Assembly: GCA_002238685.1 (NCBI GenBank)
Contig: MPMV01000027.1
Location: forward strand, 1-58,263
Direction of reading: 5' to 3'
Length of the DNA stretch: 58,263 bases
DNA from: a bacterium EF100-94H03 bin56
Lineage (GTDB): Bacteria; Pseudomonadota; Alphaproteobacteria; SP197
Shown here: piece after piece, positions 28,673 to 38,105 of the stretch
Position numbering within the stretch: position 1 is the first letter of the stretch
Layout of the letters: each line of letters begins with the position of its first letter
Notes under the pieces: generated by a model
Databases searched by the model: none
What the model was told of the DNA's origin: nothing
The model's input: the letters and a program-made list of their open reading frames with translations, nothing else
Program-made: the position numbers and the translations under genes

Positions 28673-28884
28673 ACCGCCCTCGCGCGTCGCCGGTGCCACG
28701 AGTCCTCGTCATCTGTGTTCGGCATGACTGTCATCAGCGCACCGCGACGCACTGATAGCGGCACCGACAGGGCCCGCCCTGAACGTCGCCGTGTTCTCCA
28801 ACCCGAGCATGATCCGTCCGCTTCCCCGCACGGAACGCCCTGTGCTAGAAATCGTGGCCTCCCTTCCGGGCAGGAGAGGCACCG

Positions 28885-29481
28885 ATGACGATGAAGAGCG
28901 AACGGGCGACGGCGATCGATGAAACCATCGCCGGGATACGCGCCATCATGGAAACTGGCCCCACGATCGAGAATCTCGAGCGCAGCAAGGCTCTGCTGAT
29001 CGATCTGGCACAACGCCGGGAACTCTTCGATTTCGAGCACTTTCCGCTGCCGTCCGACGACGCCATGGAGTGTTCCTACCTCCTCCACGAGTATGCCGAC
29101 GGCAGCTACTCTCTTTACGTCAACTCGGGTGCCGCCCATCAGTACTATGGTCCCCATGATCACGGCGATACCTGGGCGATCATTGCCGGGGTCCGGGGAC
29201 GCGAACGCCACAAGCTCTACCTGAAACGCCAGGCCGTCGGCCCCGACGATTGCCTTCTCGAAAAGAAGGGCGAGATCGTCGTTGCGCCGGGTACGGCCGT
29301 CACCATGCAGCCGGACGGCATTCACGAGGTCAATGCCCTCGATGACCAGCCCTTGTTGCACCTTCACCTCTACGCCAGAAACTTCGAACTCCAGGGAGAG
29401 CGTTGGAAGTACGATCTGGAACGGAACCAAGCACTGGCCTTTTCCCTGGATGAACTGGGGAGCATCACGGATGCGCGCTGA
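28885..29481 (+). CDS. Cupin protein, cysteine-dioxygenase-like
   Basis: A 198-residue cytosolic protein with one cupin domain. The metal-binding motif is visible as YGPHDHGDTWAIIAGVRGRE (about residues 91-110), and the second cupin motif lies in MQPDGIHEVNALDDQPLLHL, which supplies the third histidine. Layout fits the cysteine dioxygenase-type (CDO-like) thiol dioxygenases, whose substrates vary. ATG 28885 follows GGAGAGGC. It is the first of three genes pointing the same way (GlcG/HbpS-like and pyrroline-5-carboxylate-reductase-like), 96 and 74 bp apart, likely one operon. Confidence 0.75.
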   Translation: MTMKSERATAIDETIAGIRAIMETGPTIENLERSKALLIDLAQRRELFDFEHFPLPSDDAMECSYLLHEYADGSYSLYVNSGAAHQYYGPHDHGDTWAIIAGVRGRERHKLYLKRQAVGPDDCLLEKKGEIVVAPGTAVTMQPDGIHEVNALDDQPLLHLHLYARNFELQGERWKYDLERNQALAFSLDELGSITDAR

Positions 29482-29533
29482 AGGAACGGGCCCGGCGACA
29501 ACCGAGGGTGACGTCGGCGCCGGCAGGATTGAT

Positions 29534-29569
29534 CCGGCAGAGCGTGACTTGTACCACGCGCTCTGCCGG
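29534..29569 (+). promoter_or_regulatory. Hairpin overlapping the ribosome binding site of the GlcG/HbpS-like gene
   Basis: CCGGCAGAGCG (29534-29544) and CGCTCTGCCGG (29559-29569) form a perfect 11-bp stem with a 14-nt loop. The right arm runs into the GGAGG ribosome binding site (29568-29572) six bases before the ATG at 29578, so folding would compete with translation initiation. Confidence 0.55.
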
Positions 29570-29577
29570 AGGTTGCG

Positions 29578-30039
29578 ATGAACGAACTAAACCTCGACAA
29601 GGCGCGCGCCATCATCGACTTCGCGTTCACGGGTTCGCGTGTTCATCCCTCCATCCTTCTGGCGGCCGCGGTGGTCGATCACCAGGGTTACGCCCTGGTC
29701 CTGACGCGCGAACCGGGAGCGCCGCCGCTGCTGCTGGATATCGCCGAATCGAAGGCCAAGTCCTGCGTCGTCATCGGGATGCCGACGCGCGCCATCATGG
29801 ACCTGGCGCAGAAGAAGCCGACGTGGTTCGAAAGCGCCTCGCGTGTTGCGCAAAGCCGTGTCGGAACGCCGTTGTGGGGGGCGCTGGGAGGGGTGATCAT
29901 CCGCGACGACAGCGGGCAACTCCTGGGGGCCGCGGCTGTCGCCGGCGATACCGGCGCCGGCGATGAAGCCCATGCCAAGGCGGCCATCGAAAGCGTGGGC
30001 CTGGTGGCCGACGTCGAGGGGCTTGATGTCGTCTGGTGA
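29578..30039 (+). CDS. GlcG/HbpS-family protein (heme-binding-like)
   Basis: A 153-residue protein of the GlcG/HbpS (DUF336) family. Typical features are the N-terminal LDKARAIIDFA helix, AAAVVDHQGYALVLTREPGA, the SKAKSCVVIGMPT segment and the closing GGVIIRDDSGQLLGAAAVAG, then GDEAHAKAAIE. Members are small oligomeric proteins; HbpS binds heme, while most, like GlcG, have no proven role. No signal peptide is seen. The gene is the middle of a three-gene operon and its ribosome binding site overlaps a hairpin. Confidence 0.82.
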   Translation: MNELNLDKARAIIDFAFTGSRVHPSILLAAAVVDHQGYALVLTREPGAPPLLLDIAESKAKSCVVIGMPTRAIMDLAQKKPTWFESASRVAQSRVGTPLWGALGGVIIRDDSGQLLGAAAVAGDTGAGDEAHAKAAIESVGLVADVEGLDVVW

Positions 30040-30113
30040 CCCGCGATCCCGTTCGAGCAATATGAGCGCATCGCGTCAATTCAGGTGAGCGGTTGCGCGC
30101 GGGGAGACTGTCG

Positions 30114-30917
30114 ATGGAAGACCTGAAAGGCAAGACGATCGGTATCGTTGGCGCAGGAGCGATCGGCGGCGCCGTCATCGACAGGCTCCTGAACGGCGGG
30201 GACGTCGCACCGTCGATGATCGTGGCCTGCGAGAAGGACGAGGCGCGGCGCGCCGTCGTCGCGCAGCGTTTCGGTGTTCGGATCACCTCCGAGGTCTCTC
30301 AGAGCGCCGCCGCCGATCTCGTCGTGCTTGCCGTGCCACCTCCCGAGGCGCTTGGTGTCCTGGCCCAGGTCGCCGGCCCGACGAGGCCTCGTGCGGTGAT
30401 CGTGTCATTTGCCGCAGCGGTCCCGCTCGCGTCTCTCGAAACCGCGCTCGCCGGGAAGTGTCCGGTCGTGCGTGTCAATCCGAACTCGCCCTCTCTGGTG
30501 GGTCACGGATTCAATCCGGTGGCGTGGGGGAGGGGCTTCACCGACGACGAACGCGCTCTCGCGGAGTGCTTTCTTGCGCTGCTCGGCAACAGCGTCGAAG
30601 TTCCCGACGAACAGATGAATCTCTACACCGCCTTGACCGCGGTCGGGCCGACGTACTTTCTGCCGGTGTTCGAAGCCATGATTGCGGCAGGAACCGAACG
30701 CGGGCTGACGGGCGATGCCGCACTTCGCGCCGCGGTCGAAACGGCCCGCGGAACCGCGGCTCTCGTGGCGAACCGTCCCGAGGCGCCCGAAGCCCTCAAG
30801 CTTTACACCGGCCTGCGACCGCTCAGTGATGACACCGTCAGGAAACTTGTCGCGGACGCCGTTGACGACGCGTTCGGCCGCATGACCGGCGCACAGAAGA
30901 ACATCGTCGGTTCATGA
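30114..30917 (+). CDS. Pyrroline-5-carboxylate reductase-like oxidoreductase
   Basis: A 267-residue NAD(P)-dependent reductase of the ProC family. The N-terminal Rossmann motif reads IGIVGAGAIGGAVIDRLL (about residues 8-25). VVLAVPPPEALGVLAQV, VVRVNPNSPSLVGHGFN and the helical dimerisation domain (YTALTAVGPTYFLPVFEAM, then ALRAAVETARGTAAL) follow. The NPNSP loop replaces the usual MPNTPA of ProC, and TAVGPTYFLPVFEAM replaces TALSGSGPAY, so a substrate other than pyrroline-5-carboxylate is plausible. ATG 30114 with GGGGAGA is preferred over the upstream GTG-type start at 30093. Last gene of the operon. Confidence 0.78.
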   Translation: MEDLKGKTIGIVGAGAIGGAVIDRLLNGGDVAPSMIVACEKDEARRAVVAQRFGVRITSEVSQSAAADLVVLAVPPPEALGVLAQVAGPTRPRAVIVSFAAAVPLASLETALAGKCPVVRVNPNSPSLVGHGFNPVAWGRGFTDDERALAECFLALLGNSVEVPDEQMNLYTALTAVGPTYFLPVFEAMIAAGTERGLTGDAALRAAVETARGTAALVANRPEAPEALKLYTGLRPLSDDTVRKLVADAVDDAFGRMTGAQKNIVGS

Positions 30918-32740
30918 AGTGCCGAAGAGCAGACTGCGGTTGTTGAACCGGCAGCCGCGGCCCGTCCCGTCAGGATGCGTGTCCCGCTATCTCTCCCGCA
31001 ACAGGAACTGCGTCATGCCGCGACCAGAGAGGTCCCTCCGTCGCCTGTCGGAGGAAAGCACCGATCGATGGCGCCCCGGTCGCCCGGCTCGCTGCGTCGC
31101 ACGATGCTGAGATCCCGCTTTGAACACGCCTTGTGTTTGCCGTGCCACCCCGGCCGAAGCCGCCTTTGGACCGGCAGCCCCTGCACCGGTGTCCGGTTGG
31201 CGGGCTTCGCCGGGGGGCCCGGCAGCCTGCGGATCGGGATGGAGTCGGTCGAAGCCGGAGCTCTCCGGCCATGGATTCCCGGATGATGTTTGCCGGCTGC
31301 GCCCCGGCGCCGGCGAGCCTCAGCCGGGCGTGCAGTCGCCAGGACACCTCGCGCTCATCGAGTCCACCTGGCGCATGGCCCACGTGCTGGCGACCCTGAA
31401 CCGCAAGCAATTGCTCGACGCCAACCGCGAGGACAACCTCGACGAACTCGTGACCGAGGCGCGCGAGGTGATACAGGAGACCATGACCGAGCGTCCGGCG
31501 TGAGCGGATTGCCAGGCAAGGCCGCCTGCGGCACGGTACGCACCACGTTCGCAGAGAACCATGACCGGTCCGGAACAGTGCGACGGCGGATGTCACGCCG
31601 AAGGCTCCAATAAATCGGGTCAGGCACCCGGGCCTGTCGCCTGCCGTGGAGAAGATGTTCGGCGCTTTGGTCGACGAACAAGCTCCCACCGGCGCGCCGT
31701 CAACCGAGGAATCCGAAGCGCAGCGCGCCCTGCGGCCCGGCGCTGCCTGACCTCGAGACCTGTCTTCGGCACGGCGAACCCCTCGGAGTGCTGTTCGGTG
31801 TTTTCCTCCAGAGAGAGAACGCCGCTCCGGCGGCGCGGGCCCTGACTTTCGCCGAAGCGGGCGCGGTCAGGAGGCCATGTCTGCGCCTCCGCCTTCGGGG
31901 TGATCCAGTCACCATGGCACCGAACCGGGAACGGGAAGAGGCCAGCGCGAGGCCGCTGACCGGGCCATTGCCTGCACGGCAAGGTGGCGTCCTGGTTGGC
32001 GAAGCGATCGTCAGATACCGCTTCAGGATGGATGGCAGGGTGGTGCATTGCGGTCGACCTGGCGCACCGCGGGCGAGAACAGGCCTACGGGCCGTATTGA
32101 GGCCACGCGCACAGAAGCCAGGAAGCGGGAGAGCAGCGCTTCCGTTCCGCTACCTGCCGGCTTCGCAGGGATTTCTCACCGGGGCAGGCGGACACGGAAA
32201 AGACCGTGTCCCGCAATCATGTCGTCGTCTCCGGGACCGGGTTCCCGGAGTGCCGCCCCCCATCGACAACGTTTGCAACGATGCCCTCGACTTCACTGAC
32301 GCTGACAGGGGGCCACTTCGGGATGTCGGCCCACTGACAGGCAGCGCCAGCACCACACCATCCAGACACAGGGACTGCGAAACGCCTTGCAAGGCACGCG
32401 TTCGAAACATGGTATCGAGGCGCACGGGCCACATGTCACCAAGGCAATGCCTGTTGCGGGAGCGCAACAGATGAGACGGGGGTGACGGGCCAGGGGCCTT
32501 GCCTCGGACACAACCATGGGGGTGCCATCGTGGTATCGGCCTTCCGGGTGATCCGGCGGCCGTCATCCCGCAAGTCGGCGGCGGTCGAACAATGAGAAGC
32601 TTGCAAGAATGGTGTCGCGGCGCCGATCGCTTGCGCAGCGGTCCTCGTGCGGACTGATGTCACTGCCGACGAGTTCACGGACAAGTTCGCGCGGGGCGAG
32701 ACCCCGCACCGCAACACCGGCAAGACGTGGCGGACACAAC
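30918..32740. other. Degraded DNA without a supportable gene
   Basis: No intact gene is visible in about 1.8 kb. One frame ending at 31503 (plus) closes with WRMAHVLATLNRKQLLDANR and a helical EDNLDELVTEAREVIQET tail that looks like a genuine protein C-terminus, but its upstream part is lost. The rest consists of short overlapping frames on both strands with no consistent coding signal. Confidence 0.4.
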
Positions 32741-32746
32741 TACCCG

Positions 32747-33010
32747 GTCTTCGTTGTCGGGGGCGTTCCGGAGGGCACGGCCACCATCACGTTCGAGCTG
32801 CGAGACCTTGATGACGCACCCGGCTATGCCACGGGGGCGGCAAGGTTTCACAACGATGGAGAGACGACACCGTCCCGGACGGCGCCTTCAGCAACAAGGC
32901 TCCGTGTCCCCCTCGCGGATCGCACGACCGCCGGTGGTCCGCCACGGCATTCGACTCCAGAGGCGATGAACTCGGGAAGGCCGCTGCGACGCGGTCCCTC
33001 CCGGAGCGAG
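32747..33010 (+). pseudogene. Decayed PEBP-family (YbhB/YbcL-like) gene
   Basis: Two frames together give a phosphatidylethanolamine-binding-protein-like sequence. The first is VFVVGGVPEGTATITFELRD (32747 onward), where GVPEGTxxLxxxxxDLD is the family core. The second runs from 32869: TVPDGAFSNKAPCPPRGSHD followed by RRWSATAFDS, matching the GPCPPxGSHxYxWTxxAxD motif. The DPDxP region between them is scrambled by indels. The N-terminal part is not recognisable. Confidence 0.6.
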
Positions 33011-33126
33011 AGGAAGCCCGAACTGCGCTCGAATGGGCGCCGAGTTGATGACGGATTGTCCTCACCCCTCCGGCTCGATGAAACCAGGCCCAAAGGCAGT
33101 CAGTGCGCCACTTCCGGCAATGCGGA

Positions 33127-33684
33127 TCAGGTGTCGAGCCAGACCTTCACGCTCTCGGCGAACTCCTCAATCGCCTCATCCAGCATGTCGTTGCTTCCGG
33201 CATCAATCACGTTCTTGGTGATCTCGACCAGAATTCCGATGTTTCCGGTGAAGGAAACATCCTTCTCCTGTTCCCGGAAGTACCGTTCAGCAATGACCTC
33301 GCGTGTCGTTGCGTCCAGGACGCTGACGCTCCCCCCGATGTAGCTCTCGCTGCCAAAGAAGGCCCTGCCGGCGTCGCTGGCAATGTTCATTTCATTCACG
33401 TGAACGGACATGTGGACGGGCTGTTCACCGGAAAATGAGGAGCCCAGCGCACTGTACATCACGGTTTCGAGTCGTTGCTCGAATTGCCGCGCAAGTTCTT
33501 CGTCGTCGATGTCATCGAGTCTCTCGAAGACGCCGGTACGGACGTTCTCATCGACCGTGACTTCGACGCTCGTGAGCGTGTAGCCGCCGACCTGATCCCC
33601 GATTCCCGCCTGCGTGGTCATGCAACCCGCCAACAGAACGGCGACCAAAGCCACCGTCGTCAATCTCCGCCAGTTCCGTGGCAT
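33127..33684 (-). CDS. Small lipoprotein of unknown function
   Basis: A 185-residue lipoprotein with signal peptide RLTTVALVAVLLAGC (Cys about 21) followed by MTTQ. The mature part (YTLTSVEVTVDENV, then GGSVSVLDATTREVIAERYF and a long C-terminal helix EAIEEFAESVKVWLD) resembles the DUF4410/lipoprotein type found in many alphaproteobacteria, but I cannot name it. ATG 33684 follows GGAGGGAG; the frame continues upstream without a better start. No operon partner. Confidence 0.6.
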   Translation of the reverse strand: MPRNWRRLTTVALVAVLLAGCMTTQAGIGDQVGGYTLTSVEVTVDENVRTGVFERLDDIDDEELARQFEQRLETVMYSALGSSFSGEQPVHMSVHVNEMNIASDAGRAFFGSESYIGGSVSVLDATTREVIAERYFREQEKDVSFTGNIGILVEITKNVIDAGSNDMLDEAIEEFAESVKVWLDT

Positions 33685-34137
33685 GTCGCGCTCCCTCCAT
33701 GACTGTCGCCAGGGATGTCGAATACCACTCTGCGGGTATGTGGTGTCGCGGACGCAGGGCGTGGAACCAGATCTTGTCCCTCCGGTCTCGTCGATGCGGG
33801 CTACCGCCATCTCGCGGCCTCCCACGACACCGCCAGGGAGGTTACCTCGTCCCGGCAGGCGGTGGACGTCAATGCGCAGGAGACCGGTTGCGAGGAAGAG
33901 GACGGCGCATCGACCGTTCGGTTCGGGATCGTCCCTGTTCTGAGCTGCGCCATGCCCGTCTCGTTCAGCGACACCGTCAGGGCTTCAGCTGTCCGCATCG
34001 GCGGCAGTGCTGATTTCAATCTCGAAGTCTCAGTTGATCGGGCTCGCAATCCGGAACGCCGCCAGGTGCAGCGAACCACAGACCACGAACCGACTCTACG
34101 CTGAGCCATGCGCCTTCAACTGAGAGTGTCCCCGCTT
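33685..34137. other. Non-coding stretch upstream of the small lipoprotein gene
   Basis: Nothing supportable is seen on either strand. The first 50 bp beyond 33684 must contain the lipoprotein promoter. Confidence 0.3.
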
Positions 34138-34362
34138 CATGGCGATCGAGGGACGCACGGTAGAGGGGAGGGGGCGCCATCTGCTTGTCTGCGACGACAG
34201 GCGATTGAGGCTACTGGCGCCCGGCTCGAGCCTCAATCGGCCATGAATCGCGCAGCGCCATCGTGGTGCTCGATTCCGGCGTTCCCGCCGGTCAGGCGTC
34301 CTTCGCCCGTGACGCCAAAAGGGCCTTCGACAAGTGCGTCATCCACGCCGACAACCGCGGTA
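34138..34362 (+). pseudogene. Relaxase gene fragment 2
   Basis: The DNA matches the relaxase gene around 25740-25970. GGCGATCGAGGGACGCACGG, CAGCGCCATCGTGGTGCTCG and GGTCAGGCGTCCTTCGCCCG are identical to that gene, with substitutions and indels in between that destroy the frame. It is a second decayed partial copy, about 8 kb from the intact gene. Confidence 0.7.
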
Positions 34363-34382
34363 CGAGAGGAGCACGCAGTCTT

Positions 34383-34481
34383 CAGGTTGACGCCGGACTG
34401 GAGTTCCAGGGGAGCAACTCGTCGGTGTGGGTGCCGGGATCCAGCACCGTTGCACACGTCTCGTCCATGAACAGCTTCGAG
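34383..34481 (-). pseudogene. Internally deleted IS66 transposase fragment, copy 2
   Basis: The minus strand reads RSSKLFMDETCATVLDPGTH and TDELLPWNSSP to a stop. The join between the LDPGT motif and the DELLPWN C-terminus is the same as in the fragment at 28507-28672. It directly follows relaxase fragment 2. The remaining bases to 34979 show no gene. Confidence 0.6.
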
Positions 34482-34979
34482 GAACGGCCTCCAGCCGGTC
34501 AGCGTCGGGCGCTCCGGATCGAGGGCCGAACGCTGAGTGGATCTGCGACTGAAGGTGAGATGCTGCGCTGCCGACTATGATGCTGAGGTGCCGATTTCCC
34601 ATGGCAAGGCACGGTTCTCCGCAACGTGATCTTCGTGCGTTCACGAACGCGATCACGCGCCATGCGCTGCGCACGCGTTCAGCCGTGCGGTGACGATCCG
34701 TGACCGGGGCGGCGAGGGACGGACTTGCAACAAGCGTTGATGACTACAAGGTTGTCGAACTCTGCACTACGCTTCCTCTCTCTTCAGGGATCGGGTGGAG
34801 GTTGAAACCGACGGATAGCCGGCTCACAAGGCCCCGGGACTCGTGGTCCTTCGCTCAGCTTCGATGCCACAAGTCTGGAGACGGGTTCGGCTGGCGCCGC
34901 CGTTGCAGTGACGTTTCATGCCCCGGGGGCGTCCATGACTGATGGGTCTCAAAGAATTCCAACGAACATGAGGAGAGTG

Positions 34980-37310
34980 ATGCCCCAGACACGCTTCGTG
35001 ACGACGGCCGCCGTCGCAACCTGCCTCCTCTTCGTTGCCTCATGTGGTGGAGGAGGCGGTGGCGGTCCTGGCCCCGGTTCCGTCCTCAACCCACCACCGA
35101 CAGGTTCAATGCCTCCGTCCAATGCCGCAGATCTCCTCGGCACGCCCCGGTTCACCACGCACCAGCCACTCGTTCTGGAACAGATCGGCGCACATCATGC
35201 CTACGCCAGGGGCCTGACCGGCAAGGGCATCAGGATCGGGATCGACGACACGATCGTCGACTACACGCAACACGCCGAGTTCGAAGGCAGGATAGCGCTC
35301 ACGGCGGCTGACGGCGCGGACCTTGCCTACAACCGCCCGGACGGCAACGAGTACTTCAGCGACGTCGGCAACTGCCGGTTCGCCCGAACATGCGACATCT
35401 GGGAGGGCGACAGCGCGGGAGATCCGGAAGCGGTCAACAACTGGGTGCAGCAGATCGTGGACGAAGACGGATGGCCCCTCAGGGACGATTCCGTCTTTAT
35501 CCGGGACGACCATTACAGCGAGTCCGACACTCTCGAACGGCTGTTTCGATGGAAGGAAGTGCCAACACCTTACGGAGAGGGTGCCCACGGAACCACGGTG
35601 GCTTCGGTCGCGGCCGGGAAGAACCTCGGTGTGGCGCCGGCAGCAACCATCATTCCGGTTGCACAGAATCTCACCGACGACCAGAGAGCGGACGTTGTCG
35701 CCGACACCGCGGTACGACAGGCGATTGCGCTGCTTTCCCCTGCAGACCGAAGTCAGCTGGACAACCGGTTCGCAAGCGACCAACGGGCCGAATACGCGAA
35801 GTTCGACATCATCAACCGGTCCTACGGGACGGCCATCTTCGATCCGGAGGTGGTCTCCAGCGCCATTGATTCAGATCTGCGGTGGTACCGGCGGTACATG
35901 CCTCGCTATCTCGATGCCGTGTTGCAGGTCGACAGAGCCGCCGATGAGAGGACCATTCTCGTCTACGCTGCCGGCAACGAGGGAGAGCCCTGGTCCGGTC
36001 TGGGAGCGGACCTGCCCTATTACATCCCGGAGTTGAGAGGACACTCCCTCGCCGTCGCTGCAACGGATCCGCTAACAGGAGCCATCGCCACGTATTCCAA
36101 CCGCTGCGGTCCGCTTCCGCCTGACTGGAACTCCGCCGGACACGGTCCGCACTACTGCCTGGCCGCGCCGGGCACGGTGAGGGGCCTCGTGCCCAACCAG
36201 AATTCACCCGGAGAGGGCGATGTCGGTGACGGACTGAGAGGCACCAGCTTTGCCGCGCCGATTGTTTCCGGAGCGCTTGCGCTGATGATGGAGCACTTCC
36301 GGGGGACGCGCGGCAACACCGAGATCGCAAAGAGGATGCTCGATACGGCGGACCGGAGCGGACGCTACGCCGATCTGGAGATCTATGGCGCCGGGCACCT
36401 CGATCTCGAGGCCGCACTTCGACCAGTCGGTGCGCTGAACGTCGGCCAGTCGGCCCAGGCGATCCACGACACCGCGCTGCAGACGCCCGCGGCCTTCGGC
36501 TCCCTGGCGTCGCGCGCCGCAAGCCTCGAAGTCGCCGCGTTCGACAGCCATGACTTTCCATTCTGGGTGCCCGTTTCGGCACTGATGTCAACCCGGCCGA
36601 ACCCGCGTTCCCCCATTCCCGAGATCGATGCGGCAACCGCCGAGCCGGCCACCGGCCTCGACGTTCTCGGCCTCCGCTGGACCCCCCTCGCAGTCACCCG
36701 AAACCGTGGACTCGCGGCCGACCGAAGTTTGGTGGCGGGCTTCAATCCGACATCCGCCAGCCTCGCGCACCGGCCTCCGAACGGCGGCTGGGGCTACGGC
36801 CTCAGCGTCGATGCAGACAGTTATCTCGGAGCGCGTTCGTCCGGCGCATTCGGATCGGATCTCACCTCCGGCATGATCTGGACCTCCCACAGCCTGAGCC
36901 AGGATCTCCCGAACGGCTGGACCCTGGAGGCCGCGGGAACTCTGGCGCTCGGCATTCCGGCCTACGAGAGGGACGCGATCTTCCAGGCCTCCCCTTCCGT
37001 GCTGTCGGCATTCGCGATGCACGTTGGTACACCGCAAACGCAGCTCACGGTCGAGCAGCCGCTGCGCGCCGAAACAGGCACAGGCACGTTCGTTGTGGAT
37101 AACGGATGGATAGAGAACGGCCGCAGGCTCCATGACGAGCACCGCGTTTCGCTATCTCCCGATGCCCGGGAGATGCGCATCACGCTTCGTCACGAGGCGG
37201 ACGCCATCGGTGGCCGCATCGCCCTCGAGATAGGAGGCGCGCTCAATCCCGGTCACATCCCAGGCGAGCAGGAAGCGAACGTGGGCCTGGCCTGGCGCTT
37301 CCTCTGGTAG
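34980..37310 (+). CDS. Subtilisin-family (S8) lipoprotein protease with C-terminal barrel-like region
   Basis: A 776-residue secreted protease anchored by lipid. The signal peptide ends in the lipobox ATCLLFVASC (Cys about 22), followed by a glycine/proline-rich linker. The S8 catalytic triad is visible: Asp in IRIGIDDTIVDYTQHAEF (about 89-90), His in GEGAHGTTVASVAAG (about 203) and Ser in GTSFAAPIVSGALALM (about 423). The last 300 residues are rich in alternating polar/hydrophobic strands and end in LAWRFLW, an aromatic terminus typical of an outer-membrane barrel, so self-presentation at the surface is plausible. ATG 34980 follows GAGGAGAG. A small lipoprotein gene follows after 4 bp. Confidence 0.85.
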   Translation: MPQTRFVTTAAVATCLLFVASCGGGGGGGPGPGSVLNPPPTGSMPPSNAADLLGTPRFTTHQPLVLEQIGAHHAYARGLTGKGIRIGIDDTIVDYTQHAEFEGRIALTAADGADLAYNRPDGNEYFSDVGNCRFARTCDIWEGDSAGDPEAVNNWVQQIVDEDGWPLRDDSVFIRDDHYSESDTLERLFRWKEVPTPYGEGAHGTTVASVAAGKNLGVAPAATIIPVAQNLTDDQRADVVADTAVRQAIALLSPADRSQLDNRFASDQRAEYAKFDIINRSYGTAIFDPEVVSSAIDSDLRWYRRYMPRYLDAVLQVDRAADERTILVYAAGNEGEPWSGLGADLPYYIPELRGHSLAVAATDPLTGAIATYSNRCGPLPPDWNSAGHGPHYCLAAPGTVRGLVPNQNSPGEGDVGDGLRGTSFAAPIVSGALALMMEHFRGTRGNTEIAKRMLDTADRSGRYADLEIYGAGHLDLEAALRPVGALNVGQSAQAIHDTALQTPAAFGSLASRAASLEVAAFDSHDFPFWVPVSALMSTRPNPRSPIPEIDAATAEPATGLDVLGLRWTPLAVTRNRGLAADRSLVAGFNPTSASLAHRPPNGGWGYGLSVDADSYLGARSSGAFGSDLTSGMIWTSHSLSQDLPNGWTLEAAGTLALGIPAYERDAIFQASPSVLSAFAMHVGTPQTQLTVEQPLRAETGTGTFVVDNGWIENGRRLHDEHRVSLSPDAREMRITLRHEADAIGGRIALEIGGALNPGHIPGEQEANVGLAWRFLW

Positions 37311-37314
37311 TCCC

Positions 37315-37578
37315 GTGCGCTCTCTTCTGACAGTTGCATGCGTCGCCACCCTGGCGACCGCGTGCGCGGAGCCACGAGGACGGGAAACCCCCTCTACTCC
37401 GATCATGCAGGACGGCGCCATCTACACCCCCGCCGATGTCGGCCCCCAAGGGTGCGTGCTCTACAGCGTCGAGATTCCGGGAGGCCTGGCACCGGCAGCC
37501 CTGGTCTACAGAAGTGTCGATGGATCATTCAGTTATGCCCGGCCGAAACGCTGTGAAAAGACAGATGAAAAGGGTTAG
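37315..37578 (+). CDS. Small lipoprotein co-transcribed with the S8 protease
   Basis: An 87-residue protein with a short lipoprotein signal (LLTVACVATLATAC, Cys 17). The mature part reads AIYTPADVGPQGCVLYSVEI followed by PGGLAPAALVYRS and ends in a single further cysteine (RPKRC). It starts with GTG 4 bp after the protease stop, so it is translationally linked to it and may assist or inhibit the protease. I do not recognise the family. Confidence 0.6.
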   Translation: MRSLLTVACVATLATACAEPRGRETPSTPIMQDGAIYTPADVGPQGCVLYSVEIPGGLAPAALVYRSVDGSFSYARPKRCEKTDEKG

Positions 37579-38105
37579 TTATCACGTACTCGGCAAGGCC
37601 TTGGCTTGCTTCGAATGGTCATGTTTCAGGCAGGAACGAGGATCATGGCACAGTCCATTCCTCTTTCCCTTGCATGGCGGCAACATTTCGCTTGCGTGCG
37701 CATCTCCCTCCAACATTGCGACGGGGACTGATCAGTGCGCATTGCAGCAATATTCTTCATTCGTCCCGCTCGCTGTGACTCATCCCGCCTGTCAGAGCAT
37801 GGGTCCGGCCTGGGTTTCGCGGAATCGGGCGGCGTCCACGGGGTCATGTTGACGACCGGAGATAGCGGGGGTTACACTTGACGTGCGGTTGAGGGATATG
37901 AATATGGCCGTACTCACATCGCAAGAGGCGATTCGCCGGTGAGTCAGGAGAATGAGTGTCCTGTCCCGAGGGGTGTGTCCTTTTTGCAACATGGTCTGAA
38001 GGATCGCCCCTTGACCGGTTGTCCCCCGACGGGGTTAGATGGTTTTGTTTGCACACCCGATTCGATCGGGCCACGCATCATCCTTGCAAGGGAGAAATGT
38101 AACCT
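37579..38105. other. Intergenic region upstream of the TbpB-like lipoprotein
   Basis: No gene is supportable in 527 bp. A TTGACG at about 37878 with an AT-rich GATATGAATATGG 13-25 bp further could be a promoter, but the -10 match is poor. Confidence 0.3.

Noticed and set aside
37878..37907. Promoter TTGACG with AT-rich -10
   Set aside because: The -10 match is poor and the distance to the lipoprotein start is over 200 bp, so it was only mentioned, not called.
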